DNA of 64,000 nucleotides from Arenimonas metalli CF5-1 (GTDB taxonomy: Bacteria > Pseudomonadota > Gammaproteobacteria > Xanthomonadales > Xanthomonadaceae). The notes under the pieces are model-generated. The model was not told the DNA's origin, searched no databases, and saw only the letters and a list, made by a program, of their open reading frames with translations. The DNA lies in assembly GCF_000747155.1 (NCBI RefSeq), contig NZ_AVCK01000016.1, positions 24,746 to 88,745 of the forward strand, in the 5' to 3' direction. Within the stretch, counting starts at the first letter, position 1, and every line of letters starts with the position of its first letter. The position numbers and the translations under genes are program-made. Positions 9,678 to 18,248 of the stretch are shown here, in pieces.

Positions 9678-9708
9678 CTCCCCTTGGGGAGAGGGGTTGG
9701 GGAGAGGG
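9678..9708. repeat. CTCCCC/GGGGAGAGGG dispersed motif
   Basis: CTCCCC...GGGGAG forms a small palindrome followed by a second GGGGAGAGGG copy. Close relatives occur at 12625-12652, inside the fusion gene linker, and at 57009-57042 between atpC and atpD. It looks like a short dispersed repeat of the genome. Confidence 0.5.
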
Positions 9709-9766
9709 AAGGTTCGCTTGCGGGGCGTCGATGGTTCACGATGCCCCCTCTCCCCACGGAGCCCCC

Positions 9767-11179
9767 ATGCCCCACCCCCACGACGTCATCATCCTCGGCG
9801 CCGGCACCGCCGGCCTGTCGGCCCTGCGCGAGGTCCGCAAGCGCACCGACCGCTTCGTACTGGTCAACGACGGCCCCTACGGCACCACCTGCGCCCGCGT
9901 CGGCTGCATGCCCTCGAAGCTGCTGATCGAGGCCGCGAACGCCTTCCACGCGCGCGAGCGGCTCGACGCGTTTGGCATCCGCGGCGCCGAGGGCCTGTCG
10001 GTGGACCTGCAGGCGGTTCTTCGCCGCGTGCGCGAGCTCCGCGATTTCTTCGTCGCCGGCGTGCTGGAAGCGACCGCCGACCTGGGCGAGCGCAACGTCG
10101 CCGGCCGCGCCCGGCTGCTCGATGCCCACACCGTGCAGGTGGGCGATCGCGTGCTGGCGGCGAAGCGCATCATCCTCGCGACCGGCACGCGCCCAGTGAT
10201 GCCCGCGGCCTGGCAGGCGCTGGGCGACCGCGTGCTGACCACCGACACCTTGTTCGAACAGCCCGACCTGCCGCGCCGGATAGGCGTGGTCGGACTCGGC
10301 GCCATCGGCATCGAGATGGCGCAGGCGCTGGCGCGGCTCGGCCGGGAAGTCACCGCCTTCGCCCGCGGCGAACGCATCGCCGGCCTGCGCGACCCCGAAG
10401 TCAACGCCACGCTGCGCGCGCTGCTTGCGCAGGAGTTCACGATGCACACCGGCGCCGAGGTCGCGCTGTCGGCCACCGACGGCGGCGTGCGCATGGTGGC
10501 GGGCGAGGCCAGCGCCGAGGTGGACGCCGTGCTGGTCGCCATCGGCCGCCGCCCGAACCTCGACGATATCGGCCTGCAGAACCTGGGCATCGCCCTCGAC
10601 GAACGCGGCCTGCCGCCCTTCGACCCCACCACCCTGCAGGTGGCGGACCTGCCGATCTACCTCGCGGGCGACGCCAACGCGCACGCACCGATCCTGCACG
10701 AGGCCGCCGACGAGGGTTACATCGCCGGCCGCAACGCCATGCAGGACACGCCGGACTGCTATCGCCGGCGTACGCCGCTGGGCATCGTGTTCTCCGAGCC
10801 GGGCACGGCCTTCGTGGGCCTTGGCTTCGACGCGCTGCCGGAGGACGCGATCATCGGCAGCGTCGACTTCACCCGCCAGGGCCGCGCCCGCGCCGGCCAG
10901 CGCAACCAGGGCCTGCTGCGGGTCTACGCGGCGCGCGGCGACGGGCGCCTGCTGGGCGCGGCGATGTGCGCGCCCTCGGGCGAACACCTCGCGCACCTGC
11001 TGGCGCTCGCGATCGACCGCGGCCTCACGGTGTTCGACCTGCTGCGCATGCCCTTCTACCACCCGGTGGTCGAGGAAGGCCTGCGCACGGCGCTGCGGGC
11101 GGTGGCCAGGCAGTTCGAGGGCGGCGACGCGTCGGACCTCTCGCGCTGCGAGCCGCTCAAGCCCGAAGCCCTGGCCTGA
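9767..11179 (+). CDS. dihydrolipoyl dehydrogenase-like flavoprotein disulfide reductase
   Basis: A 470-residue class I pyridine-nucleotide-disulfide oxidoreductase. FAD site DVIILGAGTAGLSAL; redox-active disulfide in GTTCARVGCMPSK (CX4C); NAD site RIGVVGLGAIGIEMAQAL; second FAD motif IYLAGDANA; C-terminal dimer-interface base HPVVEEG, which supplies the catalytic His-Glu. Family members oxidise dihydrolipoamide, glutathione or mycothiol-type thiols, or move electrons between soluble pools. This one is not beside any 2-oxoacid dehydrogenase genes and has a fairly divergent interface domain, so the substrate is open. The start was chosen at the ATG with CGGAG 6 nt upstream; two earlier in-frame or nearby ATGs lack such a site. 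Confidence 0.85.
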   Translation: MPHPHDVIILGAGTAGLSALREVRKRTDRFVLVNDGPYGTTCARVGCMPSKLLIEAANAFHARERLDAFGIRGAEGLSVDLQAVLRRVRELRDFFVAGVLEATADLGERNVAGRARLLDAHTVQVGDRVLAAKRIILATGTRPVMPAAWQALGDRVLTTDTLFEQPDLPRRIGVVGLGAIGIEMAQALARLGREVTAFARGERIAGLRDPEVNATLRALLAQEFTMHTGAEVALSATDGGVRMVAGEASAEVDAVLVAIGRRPNLDDIGLQNLGIALDERGLPPFDPTTLQVADLPIYLAGDANAHAPILHEAADEGYIAGRNAMQDTPDCYRRRTPLGIVFSEPGTAFVGLGFDALPEDAIIGSVDFTRQGRARAGQRNQGLLRVYAARGDGRLLGAAMCAPSGEHLAHLLALAIDRGLTVFDLLRMPFYHPVVEEGLRTALRAVARQFEGGDASDLSRCEPLKPEALA

Positions 11180-11189
11180 GCGCCCGCAG

Positions 11190-13574
11190 TCAGTCGAAGC
11201 GGAACGCCGCGGGCCCGAGCTGCCGCACCCCGTGCACGTACTCGTTGGTGAAGCCCGGGAAGATGGCGACGACCTTGCCGCCCTCCATCCGGTACCAGCT
11301 GCGGCACTGCGCCCACACCGAGCCGCCCAGCCGCTGCTGCAGCACCGCGTTGTGGGCCTGCTGCAACTCGGCGCGCACCTCGACGCTGCGATGCCCGCCC
11401 TCCGCCACCGCGCGCATGCAAGCGATGGCGTGCCGCACCGCCGGCTCGATGTAGAGCAGCGTCGAGGTGTGGCCGGTGGCGGTATTCGGCCCGAGCATCA
11501 GGAACATATTCGGGAAGCCGGCGACATGGATGCCGTGGAAGGCTTCGGGCCCGTCGCGCCAGGCCTCGGCCAGCGTGACGCCGCCGCGGCCCCGGATGTC
11601 CAGCGACTGCAGCAGGTGCACGGTATCGAAGCCGGTGGCGCACACCAGCGCATCCAGCTCGCGCTCGACGCCGTCGACCGTGCGGATGCCGCGCGCGGTT
11701 ATGCGTTCGATGCCGGTGGTGACCAGCTCCACGTGCGGCTTCGACAGTGTCGGGTAGTAATCGCTCGAATAGATGATGCGCTTGCAGCCCAGCGGATAGT
11801 CCGGCGTGAGCGCGGCGCGCAGCCCCTCGTCCGCCAGCTGTTTCCGGCGATGCCAGCCGGCCCACCACAGCATGAAGCGCCGCATCGCCGTGCCTTCTTC
11901 GAAACCCCGGCGCCCCAGTTCGAGGAAACGCACCCAGAACGCGCGCACCGCCATGGCGTAAGGCGGGAACCCCGCCAGCAGCCGGTCGAGCCCGAAGTAG
12001 CGCCGCTCCAGCCGAGGCAGCACCCAGTTCGCCGTGCGCTGGAACACGTGCAGCTGCGTTGCCTCGGCCGCGATCGGCGGCACCAGCTGCACGGCGGTCG
12101 AGCCGGTGCCGATCACGCCCACGCGCATCCCGTCGAAGGATTGCCCGGCCGGCCAGCGCGCCGAGTGCAGGCGCAGGCCTTCGAATTCCTCGAGCCCCGG
12201 CAGGTCCGGCCAGCGCGGCTGGCTCAGCGGGCCCGTGCTGCAAATGAAGTAGCGCGCGCGCAGCGTGTCGCCCGCCGAGGTGCGGAAATGCCACAGCCCT
12301 TCCGCTTCGTCGAAGCGCGCTTCGAGCAGGCGCGTGCCCAGGCGCAGTCGTGCGAACAGGGCGTGCTTTTCCGCCAGCGCCTGCTGGTAGGCGTGGATTT
12401 CCGGCGCATTGGCGAAGCGCTGGGTCCAGCGGGTGTTCGGCGCGAACGAGAAGGCGTAGGCCGGCGCCGGCACGTCCACCTGCGCGCCCGGGTAGCGGTT
12501 GTCCCACCAGGTGCCGCCGAGGCCTTCGGATTGTTCGAGGATGACGAAATCGGGCAGACCGGCGCTTTGAAGCTGGATGGCGGCGCAGAGGCCGGACATG
12601 CCGGCGCCGAGCATCACGGTGTGGTGGTAGGAGGGGTTGGGGAGAGGGGGAAGCTTCCCAACCACGAACCGCGCCATCCGCGAAACCGCCTCCCCCGCAC
12701 TCGCCAAGGTCCCCACCTGCAGCTGGAACACATGCCACCGCCCCGGCACGAAGTCATGCACGACCTCCACGCCTTCGGCCCGCAGCTTCGACACGATCGC
12801 CAGCGACTGCGCCGCCAGCAAATCATCGCTGCCGTTCTGCACCAGCACCGGCGGCAGCCCGCGCAAATTGGCCAGCAACGGCGACACCAACGGGTCGTCG
12901 GCGCGCCCGGCCGCATACGCGCGCGCGTTCGCCCGCGCCCACCGCTCGGACAGCATCGCCTCGCCGGGCACCGCGGGCAGCGGCGAGCTTTCGCGCAGGT
13001 CCACCAGCGGCGCCAGCAGCACCAGGACCGCGGGCTGCGCGCCATCAGCATCGGCATCAGCAGCTCCGCCATGGTCGCGGTCGCGGTCGCGAAGCGTGAT
13101 CGCCAACGCCAGCGCAAGTCCCCCACCCGCCGAATCACCCGCCACCACCACCGGCCCTTCCAAGGCCAGCGCATCGAAGGCCGCCACCGCATCCTCCAGC
13201 GCCGCCGGGAACGGATGCTCTGGCGCCAGCCGGTAATCAATCACGACGACGGGCAGCCCGCTGTCGCGCGCCAGCCAGGCGGCGATCGTGCGATGCGTGC
13301 GCGGCGAGCCGACCGTGTAGCCGCCGCCGTGCAGGTAAAGCACGACGCCCGCGCGTACCGGCGTCGCACGTTCGTCCGCCCAGCGCTCGGCGGGCACGCC
13401 GCCAACGACGACATCACGCCGCGTGATGCCCTTGGGCAAGTGGCCGATGCGCGCGAGCAGGTGCAGCCAGCGGCGCTGCCACCGCACCGGCCAGCGGGGG
13501 TGGAACGCGGGCTTGAGGAGCAGGCGCTGGGTCGTGCGGAGGGCGGCGGCGAGGAGGGTGTCGGATAAGGGCAT
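11190..13574 (-). CDS. fused alpha/beta-hydrolase (esterase) - Baeyer-Villiger monooxygenase
   Basis: One uninterrupted 794-residue frame carries two complete enzymes. Residues 1-305 are a hormone-sensitive-lipase-family hydrolase: HGGGY oxyanion motif at 82-86, nucleophile Ser148 in GDSAGG, acid near Asp250 and His281 in GRWHVF. A short Pro-rich linker (about 305-318) leads into a flavin monooxygenase. That half has GAGMSG for FAD at 323-328, GTWWDNRYPG, the BVMO fingerprint FEGLRLHSARWP at 464-475 (FxGxxxHxxxWP) and VGVIGTGSTA for NADPH. BVMOs turn ketones into esters or lactones and esterases then cleave them, so the fusion makes chemical sense. The linker DNA is a CTCCCCAACCCC dispersed repeat. 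Low-complexity RDRDRDH and ADADADG runs lie at about 162-177. Confidence 0.85.
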   Translation of the reverse strand: MPLSDTLLAAALRTTQRLLLKPAFHPRWPVRWQRRWLHLLARIGHLPKGITRRDVVVGGVPAERWADERATPVRAGVVLYLHGGGYTVGSPRTHRTIAAWLARDSGLPVVVIDYRLAPEHPFPAALEDAVAAFDALALEGPVVVAGDSAGGGLALALAITLRDRDRDHGGAADADADGAQPAVLVLLAPLVDLRESSPLPAVPGEAMLSERWARANARAYAAGRADDPLVSPLLANLRGLPPVLVQNGSDDLLAAQSLAIVSKLRAEGVEVVHDFVPGRWHVFQLQVGTLASAGEAVSRMARFVVGKLPPLPNPSYHHTVMLGAGMSGLCAAIQLQSAGLPDFVILEQSEGLGGTWWDNRYPGAQVDVPAPAYAFSFAPNTRWTQRFANAPEIHAYQQALAEKHALFARLRLGTRLLEARFDEAEGLWHFRTSAGDTLRARYFICSTGPLSQPRWPDLPGLEEFEGLRLHSARWPAGQSFDGMRVGVIGTGSTAVQLVPPIAAEATQLHVFQRTANWVLPRLERRYFGLDRLLAGFPPYAMAVRAFWVRFLELGRRGFEEGTAMRRFMLWWAGWHRRKQLADEGLRAALTPDYPLGCKRIIYSSDYYPTLSKPHVELVTTGIERITARGIRTVDGVERELDALVCATGFDTVHLLQSLDIRGRGGVTLAEAWRDGPEAFHGIHVAGFPNMFLMLGPNTATGHTSTLLYIEPAVRHAIACMRAVAEGGHRSVEVRAELQQAHNAVLQQRLGGSVWAQCRSWYRMEGGKVVAIFPGFTNEYVHGVRQLGPAAFRFD

Positions 13575-13602
13575 GGTGGGGAGGATAGCGGGAGAGGGCG
13601 CT

Positions 13603-14358
13603 TCAAAAGCGCCAGCTGGCCCCCACCAAGGGCCCCGCCAAGCGCGCATCCACCCGCGTCCCGCCCTCACGGTAATCCACCGACAGCGCCCGCAACCCCG
13701 CCGAGAACACCCACCGGTCCGACCCGGCGTAGTTCGCCACCACCAGCCACTGATGCGTGCCGTCCGAACCCACGCCGAAGCCACCCACGTCCGCATAACC
13801 AATCACCGACCAGCGCGGCGACAGGCTCACGTTGGCGCGCGCCGCGAAGATCGGATCGGTGAAACTGTCGCCCGGTGAACGCGCCACGCCGATCAGCGGC
13901 ACCGCCACCGCAGCGTTGACGTCCCAGTGGCGCAAGCCGCCGAGCAGGTCGAAGGCCACGCGCTCGCCTTCATGCACGCGCCAGCCCGCGGCCAGCGTCA
14001 GCGAGGTTTGGCGCAGGCTTCCTTCGGCCGGCAATCCGGGCGGCACCACGCCCTCGTTCGACGAGGCGGCATAGCTGAAGTCGCCTAGCAGAACGAGCCG
14101 GTCGCGGCGCGCGAACGCGGAGAGGAAGAAGGCGCCGTCGCTGTCCTCGAGCACTTCGCTGAAGGACTTGTCGATGCGAACCGTGGGCGCGCCCGCGAAC
14201 GGCGTCAGCGTGCCGCCCAGGCCCGAGCCCCACACGTACGGCGTGACCTGGCCCGTCCATTCGCCGGTGGTCGCGCCCTCCTGCGCCGCGGCCGGCGCGG
14301 CGGCAAGTATCGCGGTGATCGTGGCAGCGCAAGCGCGAAAGTGGACCAGCGTTTTCAT
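13603..14358 (-). CDS. predicted outer-membrane beta-barrel protein
   Basis: A 251-residue secreted protein. The N-terminus is a signal peptide ending APAAAQ. The mature chain alternates hydrophobic and polar residues in about ten strands (WTGQVTPYVWGSGLGGTLTP, RLVLLGDFSYAASS, SLTLAAGWRVHEGERVAFDL, WSVIGYADVGGFGVGSDGTH, WVFSAGLRALSVDY) and ends in WRF. A terminal phenylalanine is the usual barrel-assembly signal. No specific porin or enzyme family is recognised. Its start overlaps the stop of the amidohydrolase gene by 4 nt, so it is translated with it and probably acts on or admits the same compound. Confidence 0.75.
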   Translation of the reverse strand: MKTLVHFRACAATITAILAAAPAAAQEGATTGEWTGQVTPYVWGSGLGGTLTPFAGAPTVRIDKSFSEVLEDSDGAFFLSAFARRDRLVLLGDFSYAASSNEGVVPPGLPAEGSLRQTSLTLAAGWRVHEGERVAFDLLGGLRHWDVNAAVAVPLIGVARSPGDSFTDPIFAARANVSLSPRWSVIGYADVGGFGVGSDGTHQWLVVANYAGSDRWVFSAGLRALSVDYREGGTRVDARLAGPLVGASWRF

Positions 14359-15674
14359 TTCGGCTCCTTGACGATCTTGCCGTCCTTCATGATCACGACG
14401 AAGTTCTTCCCGGGGTCGGCGATCAACGCCAGGTTCGCAAGCGGATCGCCGTCCACCAGCAATAAATCCGCCAGCGCGCCTTCGCGCACCACGCCCAGGG
14501 CGCCGGCATACGGCGACCGCGGACCCGACAGCGCCAGCAGCTGCGCGTTGTCGTGCGTGGCCAGCTTCAGGATCTCGGCCGGCGTGAACCACGGCTGCAG
14601 CCTGAGCAGGAAGCCGGTCTGCTCCGCGTTCACCGCCGGATCGAACAGCACGTCGGTGCCCCAGGCCAGCTTCACGCCCGCGGCCTTGGCGCGCGCCCAA
14701 ACGGTCTGCTGCGCGTCGATCACTGGCTTGCGCTTGGCGCGGCGGGCTGCGTCCATGTTCTCAGTGTCTTCCTGCAGCATCTGCAGGCTCAGCCAGATGC
14801 CCTTCTCGGCCATCAGCTGCAGCGTGGCGTCGTCGAGCAGCTGGCCGTGCTCGATGCACTTCACGCCGGCCTCGATGGCGCGGCGCACGGCCTTGGGCGT
14901 GTAGGCGTGCACGGTGACGTAGGTGTTCCAGTCGTCGGCGGCCTCGACACCGGCGCGCAGTTCGTCGAGCGTGTACTGGGTGACGTCAAGCGGGTCGTAG
15001 TCGGAGCTGGTGCCGCCGCCGGCCATCATCTTGATCTGGCTGGCGCCGAAGCGCAGGTTCTCGCGGGTGGCGGTGAGCACGTCGTCGCGGCCGTCGGCGA
15101 TCCAGGTGGCGCCCAGCTGTTCGGCGCGCGAGAGCTGGCCGGTGAAGCGGCGCGGGCCTTCGTGCGGCGCGCGCAGGTCGCCGTGGCCGGAGGTCTGGCT
15201 CAGGTGCGCGCCCGAGGGCCAGATGCGCGGGCCCTTCACCGCCCCGGCGTCGATGGCGGCCTTGAGCGGGAAGATCGGCCCACCCATGTCGCGCACGCTG
15301 GTGACGCCGCGCAGCAGCATCTTCTCGGCGCCCTCGGCCGCGGCGCGCCCGGCGATCTCGGGCGTCAGGCCAGGCGACTGCAGGGTCGCCATGTCCATCG
15401 CGCCGAAGGTCATGTGCACGTGCACGTCGATCAGGCCGGGCATCAGGGTGCGGCCGGTGCCGTCGATCACGCGCGCACCGGGGTCGGCGGCCTCCGGGCC
15501 GATGGCGGCGATGGTGTTGCCGCGCACGAGCACATTGGTCGGCGCCGACAAGCTCGGGCCCACGCCGTCGAAGACGCGCACGTTCCGGAACAGCACGGCG
15601 TCCTGCGCCGCAACGGGCGCCGCGAGGGCGACCAGCAGCGCCAGCCAGGGCGCAATGCCTCTGGTCTTGTCCAT
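14355..15674 (-). CDS. secreted metal-dependent amidohydrolase (imidazolonepropionase-like)
   Basis: A 439-residue amidohydrolase-superfamily enzyme with a signal peptide (LVALAAPVAAQ), hence periplasmic. Metal-site landmarks: VDGTGRTLMPGLIDVHVHM-type opening with HVH at the end of strand 1; IKMMAGGGTSS with the likely bridging Lys; VTVHAYTPKA and CIEHGQLLD for the third and fourth His; LAWGTDV for the Asp. The family cleaves C-N bonds in cyclic amides, carbamates or dipeptide-like compounds; relatives of this secreted type include Xaa-Arg/Pro dipeptidases and pesticide hydrolases, so the substrate is not predictable. It has a strong GGGGAGAAG ribosome-binding site and is followed with overlap by the outer-membrane barrel gene. 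Confidence 0.85.
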   Translation of the reverse strand: MDKTRGIAPWLALLVALAAPVAAQDAVLFRNVRVFDGVGPSLSAPTNVLVRGNTIAAIGPEAADPGARVIDGTGRTLMPGLIDVHVHMTFGAMDMATLQSPGLTPEIAGRAAAEGAEKMLLRGVTSVRDMGGPIFPLKAAIDAGAVKGPRIWPSGAHLSQTSGHGDLRAPHEGPRRFTGQLSRAEQLGATWIADGRDDVLTATRENLRFGASQIKMMAGGGTSSDYDPLDVTQYTLDELRAGVEAADDWNTYVTVHAYTPKAVRRAIEAGVKCIEHGQLLDDATLQLMAEKGIWLSLQMLQEDTENMDAARRAKRKPVIDAQQTVWARAKAAGVKLAWGTDVLFDPAVNAEQTGFLLRLQPWFTPAEILKLATHDNAQLLALSGPRSPYAGALGVVREGALADLLLVDGDPLANLALIADPGKNFVVIMKDGKIVKEPK

Positions 15675-15819
15675 CGTCTTCTCCCCTGCCCGAGGCGGTC
15701 GGGCTTCAATGACAGCAGCAACGCGCGAGCAGCCGGTTCGCGGCCGCGCCTTGCCCGAGTGTGTCGGGGAGACGTGAAACTGGTGTGCAGGCCGGGCGCG
15801 CGGGCGCCTGCCGGCGGCG

Positions 15820-16509
15820 TCAGACCCGGCCGACCACCGGGATCAGCGCGCCGGTGATGGCGCCGGCGTCGTCGGACAGCAGGAAGGCGATCGTCGCCGC
15901 CAGCTGCGCCGGCGTCACCCAGCGCGCGAAATCGGCGTCGGGCATGTCCTTCCGGTTGGCGGGCGTGTCGATGATGCTTGGCAGCAATGCGTTCACGGTG
16001 ATGCCGCGGTCCTTGAGCTCTTCGGCCAGGGCCTCGGTGAGCCGCATCACGCCGGCCTTCGAGGCCGCGTAGGCGCCCATGCCGGCGCCCGCCTTCAGCG
16101 CGCCGTTGGCGCCGATGTTGACGATGCGGCCGCCGTCGGGGAGATGCGGCAGCGCGGCCTGGCACGCCGCCACCGCGGTGCGCAGGTTCATCTCGTACAT
16201 CGCGTCCCAGCCTTCGAGCGAGGCGCCCGCCACTTTCTCCCAGCGGAAACCGCCGGCGATGTTGACCAGGCCGTGCAGGCCGCCGTGCGACTTGGCGATG
16301 GCGTCGAAGGCGGCCTGGGCCGCGCCGGCGTCGCCGAGGTTAACGCCGCCGTGCAGGCTGGCCGCTCCCAGCGAGGCCGGGTCGCGCGGCGCCTCGGCGC
16401 GGTCGATGGCGGCCACCGCGGCGCCCTGCGCCAGCAGCGACTGCACCACGGCCGTGCCGAGGATGCCGAAGGCGCCGGTGACGGCGATGGTTTTTCCCTT
16501 CAGGGACAT
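15820..16509 (-). CDS. short-chain dehydrogenase lacking the usual catalytic serine
   Basis: A 229-residue compact SDR. Cofactor motif TIAVTGAFGILGTAVV, NIAGGF in place of NNAG, and an intact YAASK. Thirteen residues before that Tyr, where classical SDRs have Ser, the chain reads NIGANGALKAGAGMGAY, which places Ala/Gly there. It is therefore either a branch that uses another residue or a protein with altered activity. The last residues (ITGALIPVVGRV) match the normal SDR C-terminus, so the gene is not truncated. It follows the YCII gene on the same strand after about 100 bp and might share its transcript. Confidence 0.8.
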   Translation of the reverse strand: MSLKGKTIAVTGAFGILGTAVVQSLLAQGAAVAAIDRAEAPRDPASLGAASLHGGVNLGDAGAAQAAFDAIAKSHGGLHGLVNIAGGFRWEKVAGASLEGWDAMYEMNLRTAVAACQAALPHLPDGGRIVNIGANGALKAGAGMGAYAASKAGVMRLTEALAEELKDRGITVNALLPSIIDTPANRKDMPDADFARWVTPAQLAATIAFLLSDDAGAITGALIPVVGRV

Positions 16510-16607
16510 GGCGATACTCCGCGATTACGTGTCGGCGGATGTTACCCGATGTGGCTGCAAGGCCCTGGCAATGGCGCAGGTGGAACCACGTCCCGACGCC
16601 AAGTGGT

Positions 16608-17030
16608 TCATTCGCCGGCGAGCTTGCCTGCGACGCGGCCGTGCACGGCCTCCGCTTCCGGGGTCATGATCGACTCGAAATCCGCGAGCTCGTAGTGCGG
16701 GCGGATCTCGATATCGCTGGGCCCGGTCATCGGATTCGGGCAGCGCTTCACCCAGGCCACGGCTTCGTCCATGTCCTTCACTTCCCACAGCCAGTAGCCG
16801 GCGACCAGCGACTCCGCCGGGGCGAAGGGGCCATCGATGACCGTGCGCGACTCGCCGTCGAACCGCACCCGCTTGGCCTGCGCGCTGGGCTTGAGTCCAT
16901 CGCCCGCGAGCAGGATGCCGGCGTCGGCCAGCGCTTCGTTGTAACGGCCCATGGCCTCCAGCAGTTCGGAGGAGGGAAAGATGCCGGCCTCGCTGTCGGC
17001 CGTGGCTTTGACGAACACCATCACGCGCAT
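16608..17030 (-). CDS. YCII-related (DGPF-type) domain protein
   Basis: A 140-residue protein of the YCII/DGPF family: MRVMVFVKA opening strand, then ELLEAMGRYNEALADAGIL, and the hallmark IDGPFAPAESLVAGYWLWEV containing DGPF, followed by DEAVAWVKRCP. Members are dimeric ferredoxin-like proteins often encoded beside ECF sigma factors; none is seen here. No enzymatic role is established for the plain form. The start was chosen at MRVMVF; the open frame upstream overlaps the end of prpF and is unlikely to be used. Only 20 bp separate it from the prpF stop, with a short GGGGGT-ACAGGAGC-like leader, so it is probably the next gene in the prpF transcript. Confidence 0.8.
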   Translation of the reverse strand: MRVMVFVKATADSEAGIFPSSELLEAMGRYNEALADAGILLAGDGLKPSAQAKRVRFDGESRTVIDGPFAPAESLVAGYWLWEVKDMDEAVAWVKRCPNPMTGPSDIEIRPHYELADFESIMTPEAEAVHGRVAGKLAGE

Positions 17031-17050
17031 GTCGTTGCTCCTGTCGGGGG

Positions 17051-18235
17051 TCAGGCGGGCACGCGGACGAAGCCTTCCATCAGCACGCGCGCGCTGCGGC
17101 TCATGATGGCCTTGCGCACGACCCACTGACCGTCCACGCGGGCGGCTTCGGCGCCCACGCGCAGGGTACCGCTGGGGTGGCCGAAGCGCACGGCGGTGCG
17201 CTCGCCGCCGCCGGCCGCGCGGTTCACCAGTGTGCCGGGGATGGCGGCAGCGGTGCCGATGGCGACCGCGCAGGTGCCCATCATGGCGTGGTGCAGCTTG
17301 CCCATGCTGAGCGCGCGCACGTGCAGGTCGATCTCGGCGGCCGCGACGCGCTTGCCGCTGCTGGTGGTGTAGTCGGCCGGCGGCGCCACGAAGGCGACCT
17401 TGGGCGTGTGCTGGCGCTTCGCAGCGTCGGCGACGTCATTGATCAGACCCATCCGCACCGCGCCGTGGGCGCGGATCGTCTCGAACATGGCCAGCGCCTT
17501 CGGGTCGCCGTTGATCGCGTCCTGCAGCTCGGTGCCGGTGTAGCCGATGTCCTTGGCGTTGACGAAGACCGTCGGGATGCCGGCGTTGATCATCGTCACC
17601 TCGAACGTGCCGACGCCGGGCACCTCCAGCGAATCGGTGAGGTTGCCGGTCGGGAACATCGCGCCGCCGCCCTCGCCTTCGCCCTCGTCGGCCGGGTCGA
17701 TGAACTCGAGCACGATCTCGGCCGCCGGGAAGGTGACGCCGTCGAGCTCGAAGTCGCCGGTTTCCTGCACCTCGCCGTTCGTGATCGGCACGTGGCAGAG
17801 GATGGTCTTTCCGATATTGGCCTGCCACACCTTCACGACGAAGGTGCCGTTCTCGGGCAGCCGCGACTTCTCGATGAAGCCATTGGCGATGGCGAACGGG
17901 CCGACGGCGGTGCTGAGGTTGCCGCAGTTGCCGCTCCAGTCGACGAAGGCGGTGTCGATGGCGACCTGGCCGTAGAGGTAGTCGACGTCGTGGCCGGGCT
18001 GGCTCGACTTGCTGATGATCACGCACTTGCTGGTGCTCGACGTGGCGCCGCCCATGCCGTCGGTGTGCTTGCCGTAGGGATCGGGCGAGCCGATGACGCG
18101 CATCAGCAGCGCGTCGCGCGCCGGGCCCGGCACGCGGGCGGCTTCGGGCAAGTCCTCGAGGCGGAAGAACACGCCTTTCGAAGTACCGCCGCGGAGGTAA
18201 GTGGCGGGTATGCGGAGCTGGGGCATGGGCGTCAT
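17051..18235 (-). CDS. prpF: 2-methylaconitate cis-trans isomerase
   Basis: Converts 2-methyl-trans-aconitate, the AcnD product, to the cis isomer, letting aconitase finish the 2-methylcitrate cycle for propionyl-CoA. The 394-residue protein shows family landmarks: PATYLRGGTSKGVFF near the N-terminus, GGATSSTSKC with a likely catalytic Lys/Cys, FVDWSGNCGNLS, and MINAGIPTVFVNA. Its length equals that of known PrpF. The start at MTPMPQ is supported by GAAGAG 9 nt upstream; an earlier in-frame TTG is weaker. It follows the HEPN gene by 13 nt, so it is probably translated from a message that also carries the toxin-antitoxin-like pair. The AcnD partner lies 1.1 kb upstream. Confidence 0.92.
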   Translation of the reverse strand: MTPMPQLRIPATYLRGGTSKGVFFRLEDLPEAARVPGPARDALLMRVIGSPDPYGKHTDGMGGATSSTSKCVIISKSSQPGHDVDYLYGQVAIDTAFVDWSGNCGNLSTAVGPFAIANGFIEKSRLPENGTFVVKVWQANIGKTILCHVPITNGEVQETGDFELDGVTFPAAEIVLEFIDPADEGEGEGGGAMFPTGNLTDSLEVPGVGTFEVTMINAGIPTVFVNAKDIGYTGTELQDAINGDPKALAMFETIRAHGAVRMGLINDVADAAKRQHTPKVAFVAPPADYTTSSGKRVAAAEIDLHVRALSMGKLHHAMMGTCAVAIGTAAAIPGTLVNRAAGGGERTAVRFGHPSGTLRVGAEAARVDGQWVVRKAIMSRSARVLMEGFVRVPA

Positions 18236-18248
18236 GGGTTCAAACTCT

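Noticed and set aside
13075..13100. Microsatellite-type phase-variable repeat in the hydrolase (GGTCGC units)
   Set aside because: Only about three 6-bp units; loss or gain would stay in frame, so no switching is implied. Probably a low-complexity surface loop.
10425..13568. Very long plus-strand open frame (over 1000 codons) across the flavoprotein and BVMO genes
   Set aside because: It is antisense or out of frame to well-supported genes, and its translation is low-complexity His/Arg/Gln-rich, typical of the opposite strand of GC-rich coding DNA.
11190..13574. Frameshift or assembly error creating the fusion
   Set aside because: Both halves keep all catalytic motifs in one frame with no stop, and the linker length is natural; an error cannot be wholly excluded without reads but nothing in the sequence points to it.
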